Part shown: positions 18,940 through 28,375 of the stretch, one piece after another
How positions within the stretch are numbered: the first letter of the stretch is position 1
Layout: every line of letters starts with the position of its first letter
Source of the DNA: Paracoccus aestuarii
GTDB taxonomy: Bacteria; Pseudomonadota; Alphaproteobacteria; Rhodobacterales; Rhodobacteraceae
DNA length: 64,000 bases
NCBI RefSeq assembly: GCF_028553885.1
Contig: NZ_CP067170.1
Span: 62,001 to 126,000 of the forward strand
Reading direction: 5' to 3'
The notes under the pieces: generated by a model
The model's input: the letters and a program-made list of their open reading frames with translations, nothing else
Told to the model about the DNA's origin: nothing
Database searches by the model: none
Position numbers and translations under genes: made by a program

Positions 18940-20290
18940 TCCCATCCTTCTGGGCAGCCTGGGGCTGGTGGCGTTGCTGGTGCTGATCGCGCTGCGCATG
19001 CCCATCGGCTATGCGATGATCCTGGTCGGGGCGGGGGGCCTGTCGCTGGTGGCAGGTCCTATGCTGGTGCTGAACCAGCTGAAGACCCTGGCCTATGGCC
19101 AGTTCGCGACCTACGATCTGTCGGTCATCCCGATGTTCATCCTGATGGGGGCGCTGGCCACCAAGGCCGGGTTCTCGCAGGCGCTGTTCCGGGGCACGAA
19201 TGCCTGGTTCGGCTGGATGCGCGGCGGCACGGCCATGGCCGGGATCGCCGCCTGCGCGGGCTTCGGCGCGGTGTCGGGGTCGTCCTTGGCCACCGCATCG
19301 ACCATGGGCAAGGTCGCCCTGCCCGAGCTGCGCCGATACCGCTATTCCGGGGCCTTGGCGACGGGATCGCTGGCGGCGGGGGGCGTCCTGGGCATCCTGA
19401 TCCCGCCCTCGGTGGTGCTGATCATCTATGCCATCCTGGTCGAGGCCAACATCGTCACCATGTTCATGGCCGCGATGATCCCCGGCCTGCTGGCGGTGGT
19501 CTTCTTTCTGCTGACCATCGCGATCTATGTCGCGATCTTTCCCGAATCCGGTCCCGCCGGGGGCGCGGCCGACCGGGCCGAGTTCCGGGCCGCCTCGATC
19601 GGGGTGCTGCCGGTCCTGGCGATCTTCGCGCTGGTGCTGGGGGGGATCTATGGCGGCCTTTACAACCCCACGCCCGCGGCGGCGATCGGGGTGTTCCTGG
19701 TCTGGGTCTTCGGGCTGGTCCAGGGGCGCATCACCTGGACGGGCATCCGCGAATCCCTGGTCGAGACGGCATCGACCACCGGCATGATCTTTCTGATCCT
19801 GCTGGGCGCCGAGCTGATGAAGATCTTCATGTCCCGCGTGCGCCTGCCGCAATTCACCGCCGAATGGATCGGCACCGTCGGGCTGGAGCCCTTCACCATC
19901 CTGCTGCTGCTGTTGCTGGCCTTGGTGCTGCTGGGCTGTCTGATGGACAGCCTGTCGATGATCCTGCTGGTCATCCCGTTCTTCTGGCCGGTGCTGGTCA
20001 CGCTGAACGGCGGGCCGATGCAGGGCGCCGAGGGGTCGGGCTTCGGCATGTCCACCGACGATCTGAAGATCTGGTTCGGGATCCTGGCCTTGGTCGTGGT
20101 CGAGCTGGGCCTGATCACGCCGCCGGTGGGGATGAACGTCTTCGTCATCTCGGCCTTGGCCACGGACACCCCGATGAGCGAGACCTTCAAGGGCGTCGTG
20201 CCCTTCTTTCTGGCCGAGCTGTTCCGCGTCGCCCTGCTGCTGGCCTTTCCCGCGCTGATCCTGTGGCTGCCACGGGTGCTTTCGGGCTGA
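18929..20290 (+). CDS. TRAP transporter large permease (DctM family)
   Basis: This 453-aa protein has a dozen or more hydrophobic segments. It shows typical DctM stretches: IPMFILMGALA, CAGFGAVSGSSLATASTMG, GGVLGILIPPSV, and LITPPVGMNVFVI near the end. It moves the substrate using an ion gradient. A 222-bp spacer follows before the next operon. Confidence 0.92.
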   Translation: MPADPILLGSLGLVALLVLIALRMPIGYAMILVGAGGLSLVAGPMLVLNQLKTLAYGQFATYDLSVIPMFILMGALATKAGFSQALFRGTNAWFGWMRGGTAMAGIAACAGFGAVSGSSLATASTMGKVALPELRRYRYSGALATGSLAAGGVLGILIPPSVVLIIYAILVEANIVTMFMAAMIPGLLAVVFFLLTIAIYVAIFPESGPAGGAADRAEFRAASIGVLPVLAIFALVLGGIYGGLYNPTPAAAIGVFLVWVFGLVQGRITWTGIRESLVETASTTGMIFLILLGAELMKIFMSRVRLPQFTAEWIGTVGLEPFTILLLLLLALVLLGCLMDSLSMILLVIPFFWPVLVTLNGGPMQGAEGSGFGMSTDDLKIWFGILALVVVELGLITPPVGMNVFVISALATDTPMSETFKGVVPFFLAELFRVALLLAFPALILWLPRVLSG

Positions 20291-20476
20291 CGCCCCCGCG
20301 GGCTTTTCGCAAACTGCACGATCCTTGGGGCATTGCCCTGCAAAGCGGCGTCCCTGCGGCCCCGCGCCGGCTGAGCCAAGCCGGCGCGGGGTGTCGCCAC
20401 CCCTGCGCCTGCTGGCTGCGGGGCGCCGCGGTGACGGACCCATCCGTTTTCCGGATCGCTCATACGAAAATTGCAT

Positions 20477-20505
20477 TTGCTGCAAGTTTTCACGCTGCCT
20501 AGGCT
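20477..20505 (+). promoter_or_regulatory. Possible promoter for the peptide operon, maybe leaderless
   Basis: TTGCTG (20477-20482), 17 bases, then TAGGCT (20500-20505) is followed only 7 bases later by the ATG at 20513, and no Shine-Dalgarno is visible. Transcription from such a promoter would start at or next to the ATG. The boxes match the consensus only half way. Confidence 0.3.
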
Positions 20506-20512
20506 CGGCTGC

Positions 20513-21490
20513 ATGGAAACAACCCTTCATCAGCCCGATGCCGGCCCCGCCGTGCCGCGCTCGGAGGGCCGCTTGGCGGTCGATCCGGGTCATGACCTAC
20601 ACCTCGAACGGCACGGGACCGCCGGGGCCTGTCCCACGGTCTTTCTGCATGGGGGGCCGGGGGCGGGGCTGTCCCATGCCTGCCTGAAGGGGTTCGACCT
20701 GTCCCGCCATGACCTGGTGCTGTTCGATCAGCGCGGCGCGGGTCGGTCGCGGCCCAGTGCCGGGCTGGACGGGAACACCACCGCCGCGCTGATCGCAGAT
20801 CTGGAACGGATCCGGACCCATCTGGGGTTCGAGGACTGGATGGTCGCGGGCGGGTCCTGGGGCAGCTGCCTGGCGCTGGCCTATGCCCAAGCGCATCCCG
20901 ACCGGGTTCGGGCGCTGCGCCTGCACGGCATCTTCCTCGGCCGCCCGGAGGAGATCCGCTGGTGGTTCCACGGCATCGCCGCCGTCTTTCCCGACGAATG
21001 GGACCGTTTCGCAGCCCATGTCCCGGTCGAGGAGCGGGGCGACCTGCTGGCGGCCTATCACCGCCGCCTGACCGGCCCCGACATGGCGGTGCGGCAGGCG
21101 GCGGCCCGGGCGCTGCGGACCTTTTCGGCCCGCACGCAGACGCTGGAGCCGGACGAGGCGCATGTCGCGCGCCTGCTGGACGGCCCGGAGCGCTATCTGC
21201 CGGTGGCGCGGCTGTTCGCGCATTACTGCGTGAACGGGTTCTTTCTGCCCCAGGGCGGGCTGCTGGCGGGGATCGACCGCATCCGCCACATCCCGGCCGA
21301 GATCCTGCAGGGCCGCTATGACATGGTGACGCCGATGATCTCGGCCTGGGACCTGCACAAGGCCTGGCCCGAGGCGGGGTTCCAGGTTGTCACCCTGGCC
21401 AATCACACCGCATCGCCCGCCATGATCGCCGCGCAGCGGGCGGCGACGGCGCGGCTCTTGGAAAGGACCCATCCCCATGCCCCGCATTGA
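20513..21490 (+). CDS. pip: Proline iminopeptidase (alpha/beta hydrolase, S33)
   Basis: This 325-aa cytoplasmic peptidase removes N-terminal proline from peptides. Landmarks are the oxyanion motif HGGPGAG at residues 46-52, DQRGAGRS at 72-79 and the nucleophile Ser115 in GGSWGS. The acid is in GRYDMVTP and the likely catalytic His in ANHTAS near the end. It is the first gene of an operon that continues with an S9 peptidase, an M20 amidohydrolase and a peptide ABC importer. A TTG start at 20471 is possible but would overlap the putative promoter. The last 14 bp overlap the next gene. Confidence 0.88.
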   Translation: METTLHQPDAGPAVPRSEGRLAVDPGHDLHLERHGTAGACPTVFLHGGPGAGLSHACLKGFDLSRHDLVLFDQRGAGRSRPSAGLDGNTTAALIADLERIRTHLGFEDWMVAGGSWGSCLALAYAQAHPDRVRALRLHGIFLGRPEEIRWWFHGIAAVFPDEWDRFAAHVPVEERGDLLAAYHRRLTGPDMAVRQAAARALRTFSARTQTLEPDEAHVARLLDGPERYLPVARLFAHYCVNGFFLPQGGLLAGIDRIRHIPAEILQGRYDMVTPMISAWDLHKAWPEAGFQVVTLANHTASPAMIAAQRAATARLLERTHPHAPH

Positions 21491-23270
21491 CGCAGGCGCC
21501 ATCCTGCCGCTGGTCGAGATCGCCGCGGCGCGCGCCCCCGCCTGCGCGCCGGGTGGCGGGGCGGTGGCCTTCATCAGCGACCGCAGCGGCATGCCGCAGA
21601 TCTGGATCACCGACGGTGACGGTGGCGGCGACGGGGCGCGGCAGCTGACCGATCATCCCGAACCCGTCAACAGCCAGGCTTGGAGCCCCGCGGGCGACCG
21701 GATCCTGTTCACCGCCGATCGGGGCGGGGATGAACGCTGGCAGCTGCATCTGCTGGACCCGCAAACCGGCGCGGTAAGGGCGCTGACCGCGGACCCGATG
21801 ACGGTGCATATGTGGGGCGCGTTCTCGCCGGACGGGGGGCGGATCGCCTTTACCGCCAATGACCGGGGCCGGGACCGGCTGGACCTGCGGGTGATGGACC
21901 TGGCGACGGGCGCCGTGCAGGCGGTGGCCGACCCCGCCGGCCATCAGGAGGTGCTGGGCTTTGCGCCGGACGGGGCCAGCCTGCTGGTGCGTCGCACCCT
22001 GGGCGCGGCCAGCGACCAGAAGCTGGACCTGGTCGAGATCGCGACCGGCCGCCGCCGCCCGATCCTGGATGCCGGACATCGCGTGAAATTCGCGGCGGCG
22101 CGGATGCTGAAGGCGGGCGGCGGGCTGGCGATCTGCGATCTGGATGGCGATCGGATGGCGCTCTGGGGCTTTGACGGGGATGGCGCGGGCACGGGTCGCG
22201 TCTTTCATGCCGAGGGCTGCGATCTGGACGCCTTCGCGCTGGAGCCCGACCAGAGCCGCGCCGTCGTGGCGATCAACCGCGACGGGTTCAGCCAGCTGGC
22301 GCGGGTGGACCTGGCCTCGGGCGCGGGCCGCCCGCTGGCGCTGCCGCATCAGGGGGTCGTCACCGGGCTGAGCGTGCCTGCGGACGGGGCCGCGCTCTGC
22401 GCCCTTTCGGGCCCGGTGAACCCGCCCGCCCTGTGGCATCTGCCGCTGTCGGGCGGGGCCGCGTCCCGGCTGCACGGGGCCGAACCGCTGCCGGACGGGG
22501 CGGCGGCGGAGCCTTGCGCCTTCGACAGCTTCGACGGGCTGCGCGTGCCCTGTTTCCTCTATCGTCCGGCGGGCCAGGCGCCCGCGCAGGGCTGGCCCGC
22601 GGTCTTCATCATCCATGGCGGCCCCGAGATGCAGTGGCGCCCGGAATGGCGGGCCGATGTGCAATGGCTGGTCGGGCAGGGGATCATGGTGGTCGCGCCG
22701 AACGTGCGGGGATCGACCGGCTATGGGCGCCGCTATCACGGGCTGGACGACCGCGAGAAACGGCTGGACAGCCTGGCCGATGTCACCGCGATCAGGGCGC
22801 ATCTGGTCGGGGCGGGGGTGATCGACGGGGACCGGACCTGCATCTTCGGGCGGTCCTATGGCGGATACATGGTCATGGCCGCCCTGACGGAAACGCCGGA
22901 TCTGTGGCGCTGCGGGGTCAATTTCTACGGCATCGGCAATTTCGCCACCCATCTGCTGGCGACCGGCCCTTGGGCGCGGATGATCCGGGTCGCGGAATAC
23001 GGCGATCCCGAGGCCGATGCCGCGATGCTGGCCCGCCTGTCGCCCGTGAACCGCATCGAGCGGGTGCGGGCGCCGCTGCTGATGGTCCATGCCGATCGCG
23101 ACCCGCGCGTGCCGCCCTGCGAAAGCGAGATCATCCATTCGCTGATGTTCGGTCTGGGCAAGCGCTGCGACTTTCTGCGGATTTCGCATGAAGGGCATGG
23201 CTTCAAACGCATCGACAATATCCGCCGCGTCTTCGGGACGCTGGCCGAATTCATCGCACAGGAACTCTGA
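21477..23270 (+). CDS. S9 family peptidase (acylaminoacyl/prolyl oligopeptidase type)
   Basis: This 597-aa serine peptidase has an N-terminal beta-propeller (about residues 25-340, with repeated FSPDGGRIAF/SPAGDRILF blades) and a C-terminal hydrolase domain. The nucleophile is Ser460 in GRSYGGYM, preceded by HGGPEMQW (oxyanion), with Asp in HADRDPRVP and His in HEGHGF. No signal peptide is present, so it is cytoplasmic. The propeller restricts it to short peptides. Together with the iminopeptidase it would process proline-containing or N-modified peptides brought in by the ABC importer. Confidence 0.9.
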   Translation: MPRIDAGAILPLVEIAAARAPACAPGGGAVAFISDRSGMPQIWITDGDGGGDGARQLTDHPEPVNSQAWSPAGDRILFTADRGGDERWQLHLLDPQTGAVRALTADPMTVHMWGAFSPDGGRIAFTANDRGRDRLDLRVMDLATGAVQAVADPAGHQEVLGFAPDGASLLVRRTLGAASDQKLDLVEIATGRRRPILDAGHRVKFAAARMLKAGGGLAICDLDGDRMALWGFDGDGAGTGRVFHAEGCDLDAFALEPDQSRAVVAINRDGFSQLARVDLASGAGRPLALPHQGVVTGLSVPADGAALCALSGPVNPPALWHLPLSGGAASRLHGAEPLPDGAAAEPCAFDSFDGLRVPCFLYRPAGQAPAQGWPAVFIIHGGPEMQWRPEWRADVQWLVGQGIMVVAPNVRGSTGYGRRYHGLDDREKRLDSLADVTAIRAHLVGAGVIDGDRTCIFGRSYGGYMVMAALTETPDLWRCGVNFYGIGNFATHLLATGPWARMIRVAEYGDPEADAAMLARLSPVNRIERVRAPLLMVHADRDPRVPPCESEIIHSLMFGLGKRCDFLRISHEGHGFKRIDNIRRVFGTLAEFIAQEL

Positions 23271-23280
23271 GGGAGCGAAC

Positions 23281-24705
23281 ATGAAGAACGAAGCCGATAT
23301 CTGGACCGGCGTGGACCGCCATGCCCCCGACCTGATCGGGCTGTCCGACCGGATCTGGGGCATGCCCGAGATCTGCTATACCGAATATGCCTCGGTCGCC
23401 GAACATGTCGCGATGCTGAAGGACAAGGGCTTCCGCATCACCGAGAACGTCGCGGGCATCCCCACCGCCGTCATCGGCGAGGCGGGCGAGGGCGGGCCGA
23501 TCATCGCCTTTCTGGGCGAATACGACGCGCTGCCGGGCCTGAGCCAGGAGGCCGGTGTGGCCGAGCCGCGCCCGCTGCCGGGCAACGGGCAGGGGCATGG
23601 CTGCGGGCACAACCTTCTGGGTTCGGCCGCGCTGCTGGCGGCCTGCGCGCTGAAGGACTGGCTGGAGGAGACGGGCACCCCCGGCCGCGTGCGCTATTAC
23701 GGCTGCCCGGCCGAGGAGGGCGGCGCCGCCAAGTCCTTCATGGCGCGCGCGGGCGCCTTTGACGGGGTGGCCGCCGCGATCACCTGGCACCCGCATTGCT
23801 TCAACGAGGTGGCCCCCGCCCTGTCGCTGGCCAATACCCGGATGGATTTCGAATTCACCGGCCGCGCCAGCCATGCCGCCGCCGCCCCGCATCTGGGCCG
23901 ATCGGCGCTGGATGCCGCGCAGCTGATGTGTACGGGCGTGCAGTATCTGCGCGAACATGTCCCGCAGGAAAGCCGCATCCATTATTCCTTCCTGGATGCC
24001 GGGGGCGTCGCGCCGAACGTGGTGCAGGCCAAGGCCAAGCTGCGTTTCGCCATCCGCTCGCCCGACCTGCCCGGCATGTTCGAACTGAACGAGCGCGTGA
24101 AGCGCATCGCCGAGGGCGCGGCGATGATGACCGACACCAAGGTGTCGATCTCGATCATGAGCGCGGTGTCGAACCTTCTGGCCAACACCCCGCTGGAGGA
24201 GGCGATGCAGGCCAATTTCGAACGGCTCGGGCCCCCGGAATTCGACGCCGAGGACCGCAATTTCGCCGCCCGGATCCAAGCGACCCTGTCGGCGGGCGAC
24301 ATCGCCAGCGCCTATCGCGGGGTGGGGGTCGCGCCCACCGACACGCCGCTCTGCGATTACATCGTGCCGCGCGACACGCGGCGGGAACCGATGATCGGAT
24401 CGACCGATGTCGGCGATGTCAGCTGGATCGTGCCCACCGTCCAGGCCCATGCCGCGACGCTGGCCATCGGCACGCCGGGCCACAGCTGGCAGGTGACGGC
24501 GCAGGGCAAGACGCCGCAGGCCCACAAGGCCATGACCTGGGTCGCCAAGGTCATGGCCGCCACCGCCCAGGACTGCCTGACCGATGCGGACCTGCTGGCC
24601 CGCGCCCGCGCCGATCTGGACGCGCGCCTGGCCGCCGCGCCCTATACCTGCCCGATCCCGGCCGAGGTCAGCCCACCCCTTCAGCCCCGCCCCGAAGCGG
24701 CCTGA
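23281..24705 (+). CDS. M20 family amidohydrolase (AbgB-like)
   Basis: This 474-aa metallo-amidohydrolase resembles the AbgB subunit of p-aminobenzoyl-glutamate hydrolase. Visible are FLGEYDALPG, the metal-binding GQGHGCGHNLLG near residues 102-113, PAEEGGAAK and ITWHPHCF. It likely cleaves an amide between an acyl or aryl group and an amino acid. The start lies 10 bp after the S9 peptidase stop, with GGGAGCG as ribosome-binding site. The alternative of a general peptide deformylating or deacylating role cannot be excluded. Confidence 0.87.
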   Translation: MKNEADIWTGVDRHAPDLIGLSDRIWGMPEICYTEYASVAEHVAMLKDKGFRITENVAGIPTAVIGEAGEGGPIIAFLGEYDALPGLSQEAGVAEPRPLPGNGQGHGCGHNLLGSAALLAACALKDWLEETGTPGRVRYYGCPAEEGGAAKSFMARAGAFDGVAAAITWHPHCFNEVAPALSLANTRMDFEFTGRASHAAAAPHLGRSALDAAQLMCTGVQYLREHVPQESRIHYSFLDAGGVAPNVVQAKAKLRFAIRSPDLPGMFELNERVKRIAEGAAMMTDTKVSISIMSAVSNLLANTPLEEAMQANFERLGPPEFDAEDRNFAARIQATLSAGDIASAYRGVGVAPTDTPLCDYIVPRDTRREPMIGSTDVGDVSWIVPTVQAHAATLAIGTPGHSWQVTAQGKTPQAHKAMTWVAKVMAATAQDCLTDADLLARARADLDARLAAAPYTCPIPAEVSPPLQPRPEAA

Positions 24706-24732
24706 ACCATAAGAACCAACAGGAGAGAGAAA

Positions 24733-26337
24733 ATGAACCACAAGGCAAGAATGCTGACATCCGCGCTGGCCCTTGCGGGGGCCACCGCCATGCCCTTTGC
24801 GGCTGCCGCCCAGACCCCGCCGAACGTGATGGTCATGGCGTGGAACATCGACGCCATCTCGACCTTCGATCCCGCCCAGGTGGGCGAGGTCGTCACGGTC
24901 GAGCTGCTGGTCAACACCTGCGACCGGCTGATGGAATACGACCCCGAGGACGAGACGAACGTCATTCCCGGCCTTGCCGAAAGCTACGAGGTGTCCGAGG
25001 ACGGCACGACCATCACCTTCACCATGCGCGAGGGGATCACCTTTCCGTCGGGCAACCCCGCCACCGCGCAGGAGATGATGTGGTCGCTGCACCGCGTGCT
25101 GAACGTGGGCCTGGGCGCGGCGGCCGCCCTGACCGAATACGGCTTCACCGCCGAGAACGCGGCCGAACGCATCACCGCGCCCGACGACCGCACGCTGGTG
25201 ATGCAGTTCGACCAGCCCTATCCCGCATCGCTGTTGCTGCAGGCGATCGCCGCCTATCCGGTGGCGATCATGCTTGACCGCGACACGATCCTGGAAAACG
25301 AGGTCAATGACGATCTGGGCAACCAGTATCTGGCCACCCATACCGAATGTGTCGGCCCCTATCGGCTGGAGCGCTGGAACCCCGGCGAGGTCGTGATCCT
25401 GGAACGCAACGACGATTACTGGGGCGAGGCGCCGGGCATGCAGACCATCCTGGTCCGCCACGTGGCCGAGGCCGGCACGCAGCGCCTGATGCTGACCAGC
25501 GGCGATATCGACATCGCCCGCGACCTGACCCCCGAGGATATCGCCGATGTCGGCGCCCGCGACGATGTCGAGGTGGTGACGACCATGAAGCCCCAGCTGA
25601 CCTATCTGGCGCTGAACAACGAATTCGGTCCCTTCACCGACCCGCGCGCGCGGCTGGCCCTGCGCTATCTGCTGGACTATGACGCGATGGGCAATTCCTT
25701 CCTGCGCAATATCGGCGTGATCCGCCAGAGCCCGGTCCAGCTGGGTGCCTTCGGCGCGCTCAGCGAGGAAGAGGGCCGCCCCTTCGCGCTGGATGTCGAC
25801 CGCGCGCGCGAATTGCTGGCCGAGGCCGGCGTCGAGGAGGGGACCAGCATCTCGCTGATCCTGGGCACCCATCCCTATTCCATGCCCATCGGCCAGCATT
25901 TCCAGGAAAACGCCGCGGCGGCGGGGCTGAACGTCTCGGTCGAGCGGATGGCGAATGCGCAGCTCTTCTCGCGCATCCGGGGCCGTGAATTCGAGATGGG
26001 GGTGATGAGCTGGCAGACCTCGGTTGGGGATGCGCATGGCATGGCCTCGCGCCAGATCTACAACCCCGACAATGCGGCCGAAGCGCAGCTGACCCAATAT
26101 CCCAGCTGGCGGTCGGCCTATTTCTCGGAGGAATACAACCAGCGCGTCATGGAGGCCCTGCTGGAACCCGATACCGACACGCGCGAGGAGATGTATCACC
26201 AGCTGCAGCTGGACCAGATGCAGGAGGGCCCGCAGGTCTTCATGTTCCAGACGACCCAGAACGTCGCGCATCGCGCCGAGCTGCAGGGCTGGACCGCCCA
26301 TGGCTTCAAGGCCTTCTACAACCAGGTGACCAAGTAA
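24733..26337 (+). CDS. Peptide ABC transporter substrate-binding protein (family 5)
   Basis: This 534-aa periplasmic protein of the DppA/OppA family has a signal peptide (cleavage near AAAQT). It then shows the family pattern STFDPAQVGEV, PGLAESYEVSEDGTTITFTMRE and a DVDRARELLAEAGV repeat region. AGGAGAG before the ATG is a good ribosome-binding site. It delivers peptides to the two permeases and two ATPases that follow. A perfect 11-bp hairpin separates it from the permeases, fitting the usual excess of binding protein. Confidence 0.92.
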   Translation: MNHKARMLTSALALAGATAMPFAAAAQTPPNVMVMAWNIDAISTFDPAQVGEVVTVELLVNTCDRLMEYDPEDETNVIPGLAESYEVSEDGTTITFTMREGITFPSGNPATAQEMMWSLHRVLNVGLGAAAALTEYGFTAENAAERITAPDDRTLVMQFDQPYPASLLLQAIAAYPVAIMLDRDTILENEVNDDLGNQYLATHTECVGPYRLERWNPGEVVILERNDDYWGEAPGMQTILVRHVAEAGTQRLMLTSGDIDIARDLTPEDIADVGARDDVEVVTTMKPQLTYLALNNEFGPFTDPRARLALRYLLDYDAMGNSFLRNIGVIRQSPVQLGAFGALSEEEGRPFALDVDRARELLAEAGVEEGTSISLILGTHPYSMPIGQHFQENAAAAGLNVSVERMANAQLFSRIRGREFEMGVMSWQTSVGDAHGMASRQIYNPDNAAEAQLTQYPSWRSAYFSEEYNQRVMEALLEPDTDTREEMYHQLQLDQMQEGPQVFMFQTTQNVAHRAELQGWTAHGFKAFYNQVTK

Positions 26338-26346
26338 GGCCCGTCC

Positions 26347-26373
26347 GGCCCGCCGGCACCCCGCCGGCGGGCC
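26347..26373 (+). terminator. Perfect intercistronic hairpin after the peptide-binding gene
   Basis: GGCCCGCCGGC and GCCGGCGGGCC form a perfect 11-bp stem around ACCCC. No T-run follows, and the next gene begins 27 bp later. It is most likely an mRNA-stabilising element or partial attenuator, comparable to the hairpin after the sugar-binding gene. Confidence 0.65.
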
Positions 26374-26400
26374 ATCCCAGACAGGAAAGGAGGCAGGACC

Positions 26401-27456
26401 ATGCGGGCAGCGGCATCGCAAGGCGGGCTTTTCACATCCCGGCGCAGGCGTCAGCTTCGCGGGGGCATCCGCACCATCGGATCGGTGGGCGTCACGCTTC
26501 TGGGCCTCGTGGCCCTGACATTCTTCATCGGGCGCATGCTGCCCCTGGACCCGGTCATCAAGATCGTGGGCGAGAACGCCCCGCAGGCCGCCTATGACCG
26601 CGTCTATCGCGAGCTGGGGCTGGACCAGCCGCTGATCATCCAGTTCCTGAACTATCTGCGCGACGCGGTGACGCTGGATCTGGGCAATTCGCTGACCTCG
26701 GGCCGCCCGGTGATCGAGGATATTGCCCGCGTCTTTCCCGCCACGATCGAATTGGCGACCGTCGCCATGATCATCGGCACGGGGCTGGGCGTGCCGCTCG
26801 GGGTGATCTCGGCCATGTATGCCAACAGCTGGATCGACCATGTCGTGCGCACGGTCTGCCTGATCGGATATTCGGCACCGAATTTCTGGCTGGGCCTGAT
26901 GGGGCTGATGGTCTTCTATGCGGGGCTGGGATGGGTCTCGGGGCCGGGGCGGATCGGGTTCGTCCATGAATACGGGTTCGAACAGCGCACCGGCCTTCTG
27001 CTGATCGACACGGCGGTGGCCGGGAACTGGGCGGCCTTCCGTAACGCGGTGTCCCATATCGTGCTGCCGGCCTCGATCCTGGCCTTCGGGGCGATGACCT
27101 ATATCAGCCGCATGACGCGCAGCTTCATGGCCGCGCAGCTGACGCAGGAATATGTCATCACCGCCCGCGTCAAGGGCCTGTCCTGGCGCCGCACCGTCTG
27201 GCGCCACGCCTTCCGCAACATCGCGGTGCAGGTGCTGACGGTCGTGGCGCTGTCCTATGCCTTTTTGCTGGAGGGCGCCGTGCTGACCGAGACGGTGTTC
27301 GCCTGGCCCGGCTTCGGCCGCTATCTGACCAGCGCGCTGCTGGCGGGCGACATGAATGCGGTGGTCGGCTGCACGCTGATCATCGGACTGATCTTCGTGA
27401 CCATCAACCTGATCTGCGACGTGCTCTATCGCGTCCTCGATCCCAGAACGCGGTAG
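26401..27456 (+). CDS. Peptide ABC transporter permease (DppB type)
   Basis: This 351-aa inner-membrane protein has the N-terminal DppB pattern (first membrane helix, then ALTFFIGRMLPLDP and the extended periplasmic part). It has about six membrane segments and the permease loop AQLTQEYVITARVKGLSWRR near residues 240-260. AAAGGAGG precedes the start. Its stop is separated by one base from the next start codon. Confidence 0.9.
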   Translation: MRAAASQGGLFTSRRRRQLRGGIRTIGSVGVTLLGLVALTFFIGRMLPLDPVIKIVGENAPQAAYDRVYRELGLDQPLIIQFLNYLRDAVTLDLGNSLTSGRPVIEDIARVFPATIELATVAMIIGTGLGVPLGVISAMYANSWIDHVVRTVCLIGYSAPNFWLGLMGLMVFYAGLGWVSGPGRIGFVHEYGFEQRTGLLLIDTAVAGNWAAFRNAVSHIVLPASILAFGAMTYISRMTRSFMAAQLTQEYVITARVKGLSWRRTVWRHAFRNIAVQVLTVVALSYAFLLEGAVLTETVFAWPGFGRYLTSALLAGDMNAVVGCTLIIGLIFVTINLICDVLYRVLDPRTR

Positions 27457-27457
27457 G

Positions 27458-28375
27458 ATGGCGATGAACCAGACACAATCCCCGGGCCTGCGCGGCTGGC
27501 TGGCCGCACCCGTGCCCGCATCCGCCGCACAGGCGCGCGCGCAGCAGGTCCTGCTGGGCTGCCGCCGCTTCGCGGCCAACCGATCCGCCCTGGCCGGCGC
27601 GATCTTCCTGCTGATCCTGGTGACCGTCGCCCTGCTGGCGCCGGTCATCGCCCCCTACAACCCGTTCCAGCAATCGCTGGCGAACCGGCTGCAGCCGCCG
27701 TCGGGCGCCCATTGGCTGGGCACGGACGAGCTGGGCCGGGACATCCTGTCCCGCATCATCCACGGCACGCGCATCACACTGTACATCGCGGTGCTGACGG
27801 CGGCGATCGTGGCGCCCGTGGGGCTGGCCGTCGGCACGCTGGCGGGCTATTTCGGCGGCTGGATCGACCTGATCCTGGTGCGCATCGTCGATGTCTTTCT
27901 GGCCTTCCCCTCGCTGATCCTGGCGCTGGCCTTCGTCACCGCACTGGGTCCGGGAATCGAGAACGCGGTGATCGCGCTGTCGCTGTCCGCCTGGCCGCCC
28001 ATCGCGCGCCTCGCGCGGGCCGAGACGTTGACCATCCGCAAATCCGACTATGTCGCCGCGATGCGGATGCAAGGCGCCTCGCATACGCGGATCATCCTGT
28101 CGGACGTGATCCCGATGTGCCTGCCATCGGTCGTGGTGCGCGTGACGCTGAACATGGCCATCGTGATCCTGACCGCGGCGGGCCTGGGGTTCCTGGGCCT
28201 CGGCGCGCAGCCGCCCAGCCCGGAATGGGGCGCGATGCTGTCCTCGGGCCGGGAATTCATGATGAACGCCTGGTGGGTCGCGGCCGTGCCCGGCATCGCC
28301 ATCCTTCTGACCAGCCTTGCCGTCAACCTTGCCGGCGACGGGCTTCGCGACGTATTGGACCCCCGCCATGACTGA
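27458..28375 (+). CDS. Peptide ABC transporter permease (DppC type)
   Basis: This 305-aa protein has the OppC/DppC N-terminal region (helix, then APVIAPYNPFQQ and GTDELGRDILSRIIHGTRI), about six membrane helices and the ATPase-contact loop ESDYVAA-like KSDYVAAMRMQGASHTRI near 197-214. An ATG 6 bp further in (27464) is an equally possible start. It overlaps the following ATPase gene by 8 bp. Confidence 0.9.
   Translation: MAMNQTQSPGLRGWLAAPVPASAAQARAQQVLLGCRRFAANRSALAGAIFLLILVTVALLAPVIAPYNPFQQSLANRLQPPSGAHWLGTDELGRDILSRIIHGTRITLYIAVLTAAIVAPVGLAVGTLAGYFGGWIDLILVRIVDVFLAFPSLILALAFVTALGPGIENAVIALSLSAWPPIARLARAETLTIRKSDYVAAMRMQGASHTRIILSDVIPMCLPSVVVRVTLNMAIVILTAAGLGFLGLGAQPPSPEWGAMLSSGREFMMNAWWVAAVPGIAILLTSLAVNLAGDGLRDVLDPRHD

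Noticed and set aside
23251..27648. A 1465-codon open frame on the minus strand
   Set aside because: It is antisense to well-recognised M20, binding-protein and permease genes. The composition (rich in Arg, His, Gln, Asp, Gly) is typical of shadow frames in GC-rich DNA.
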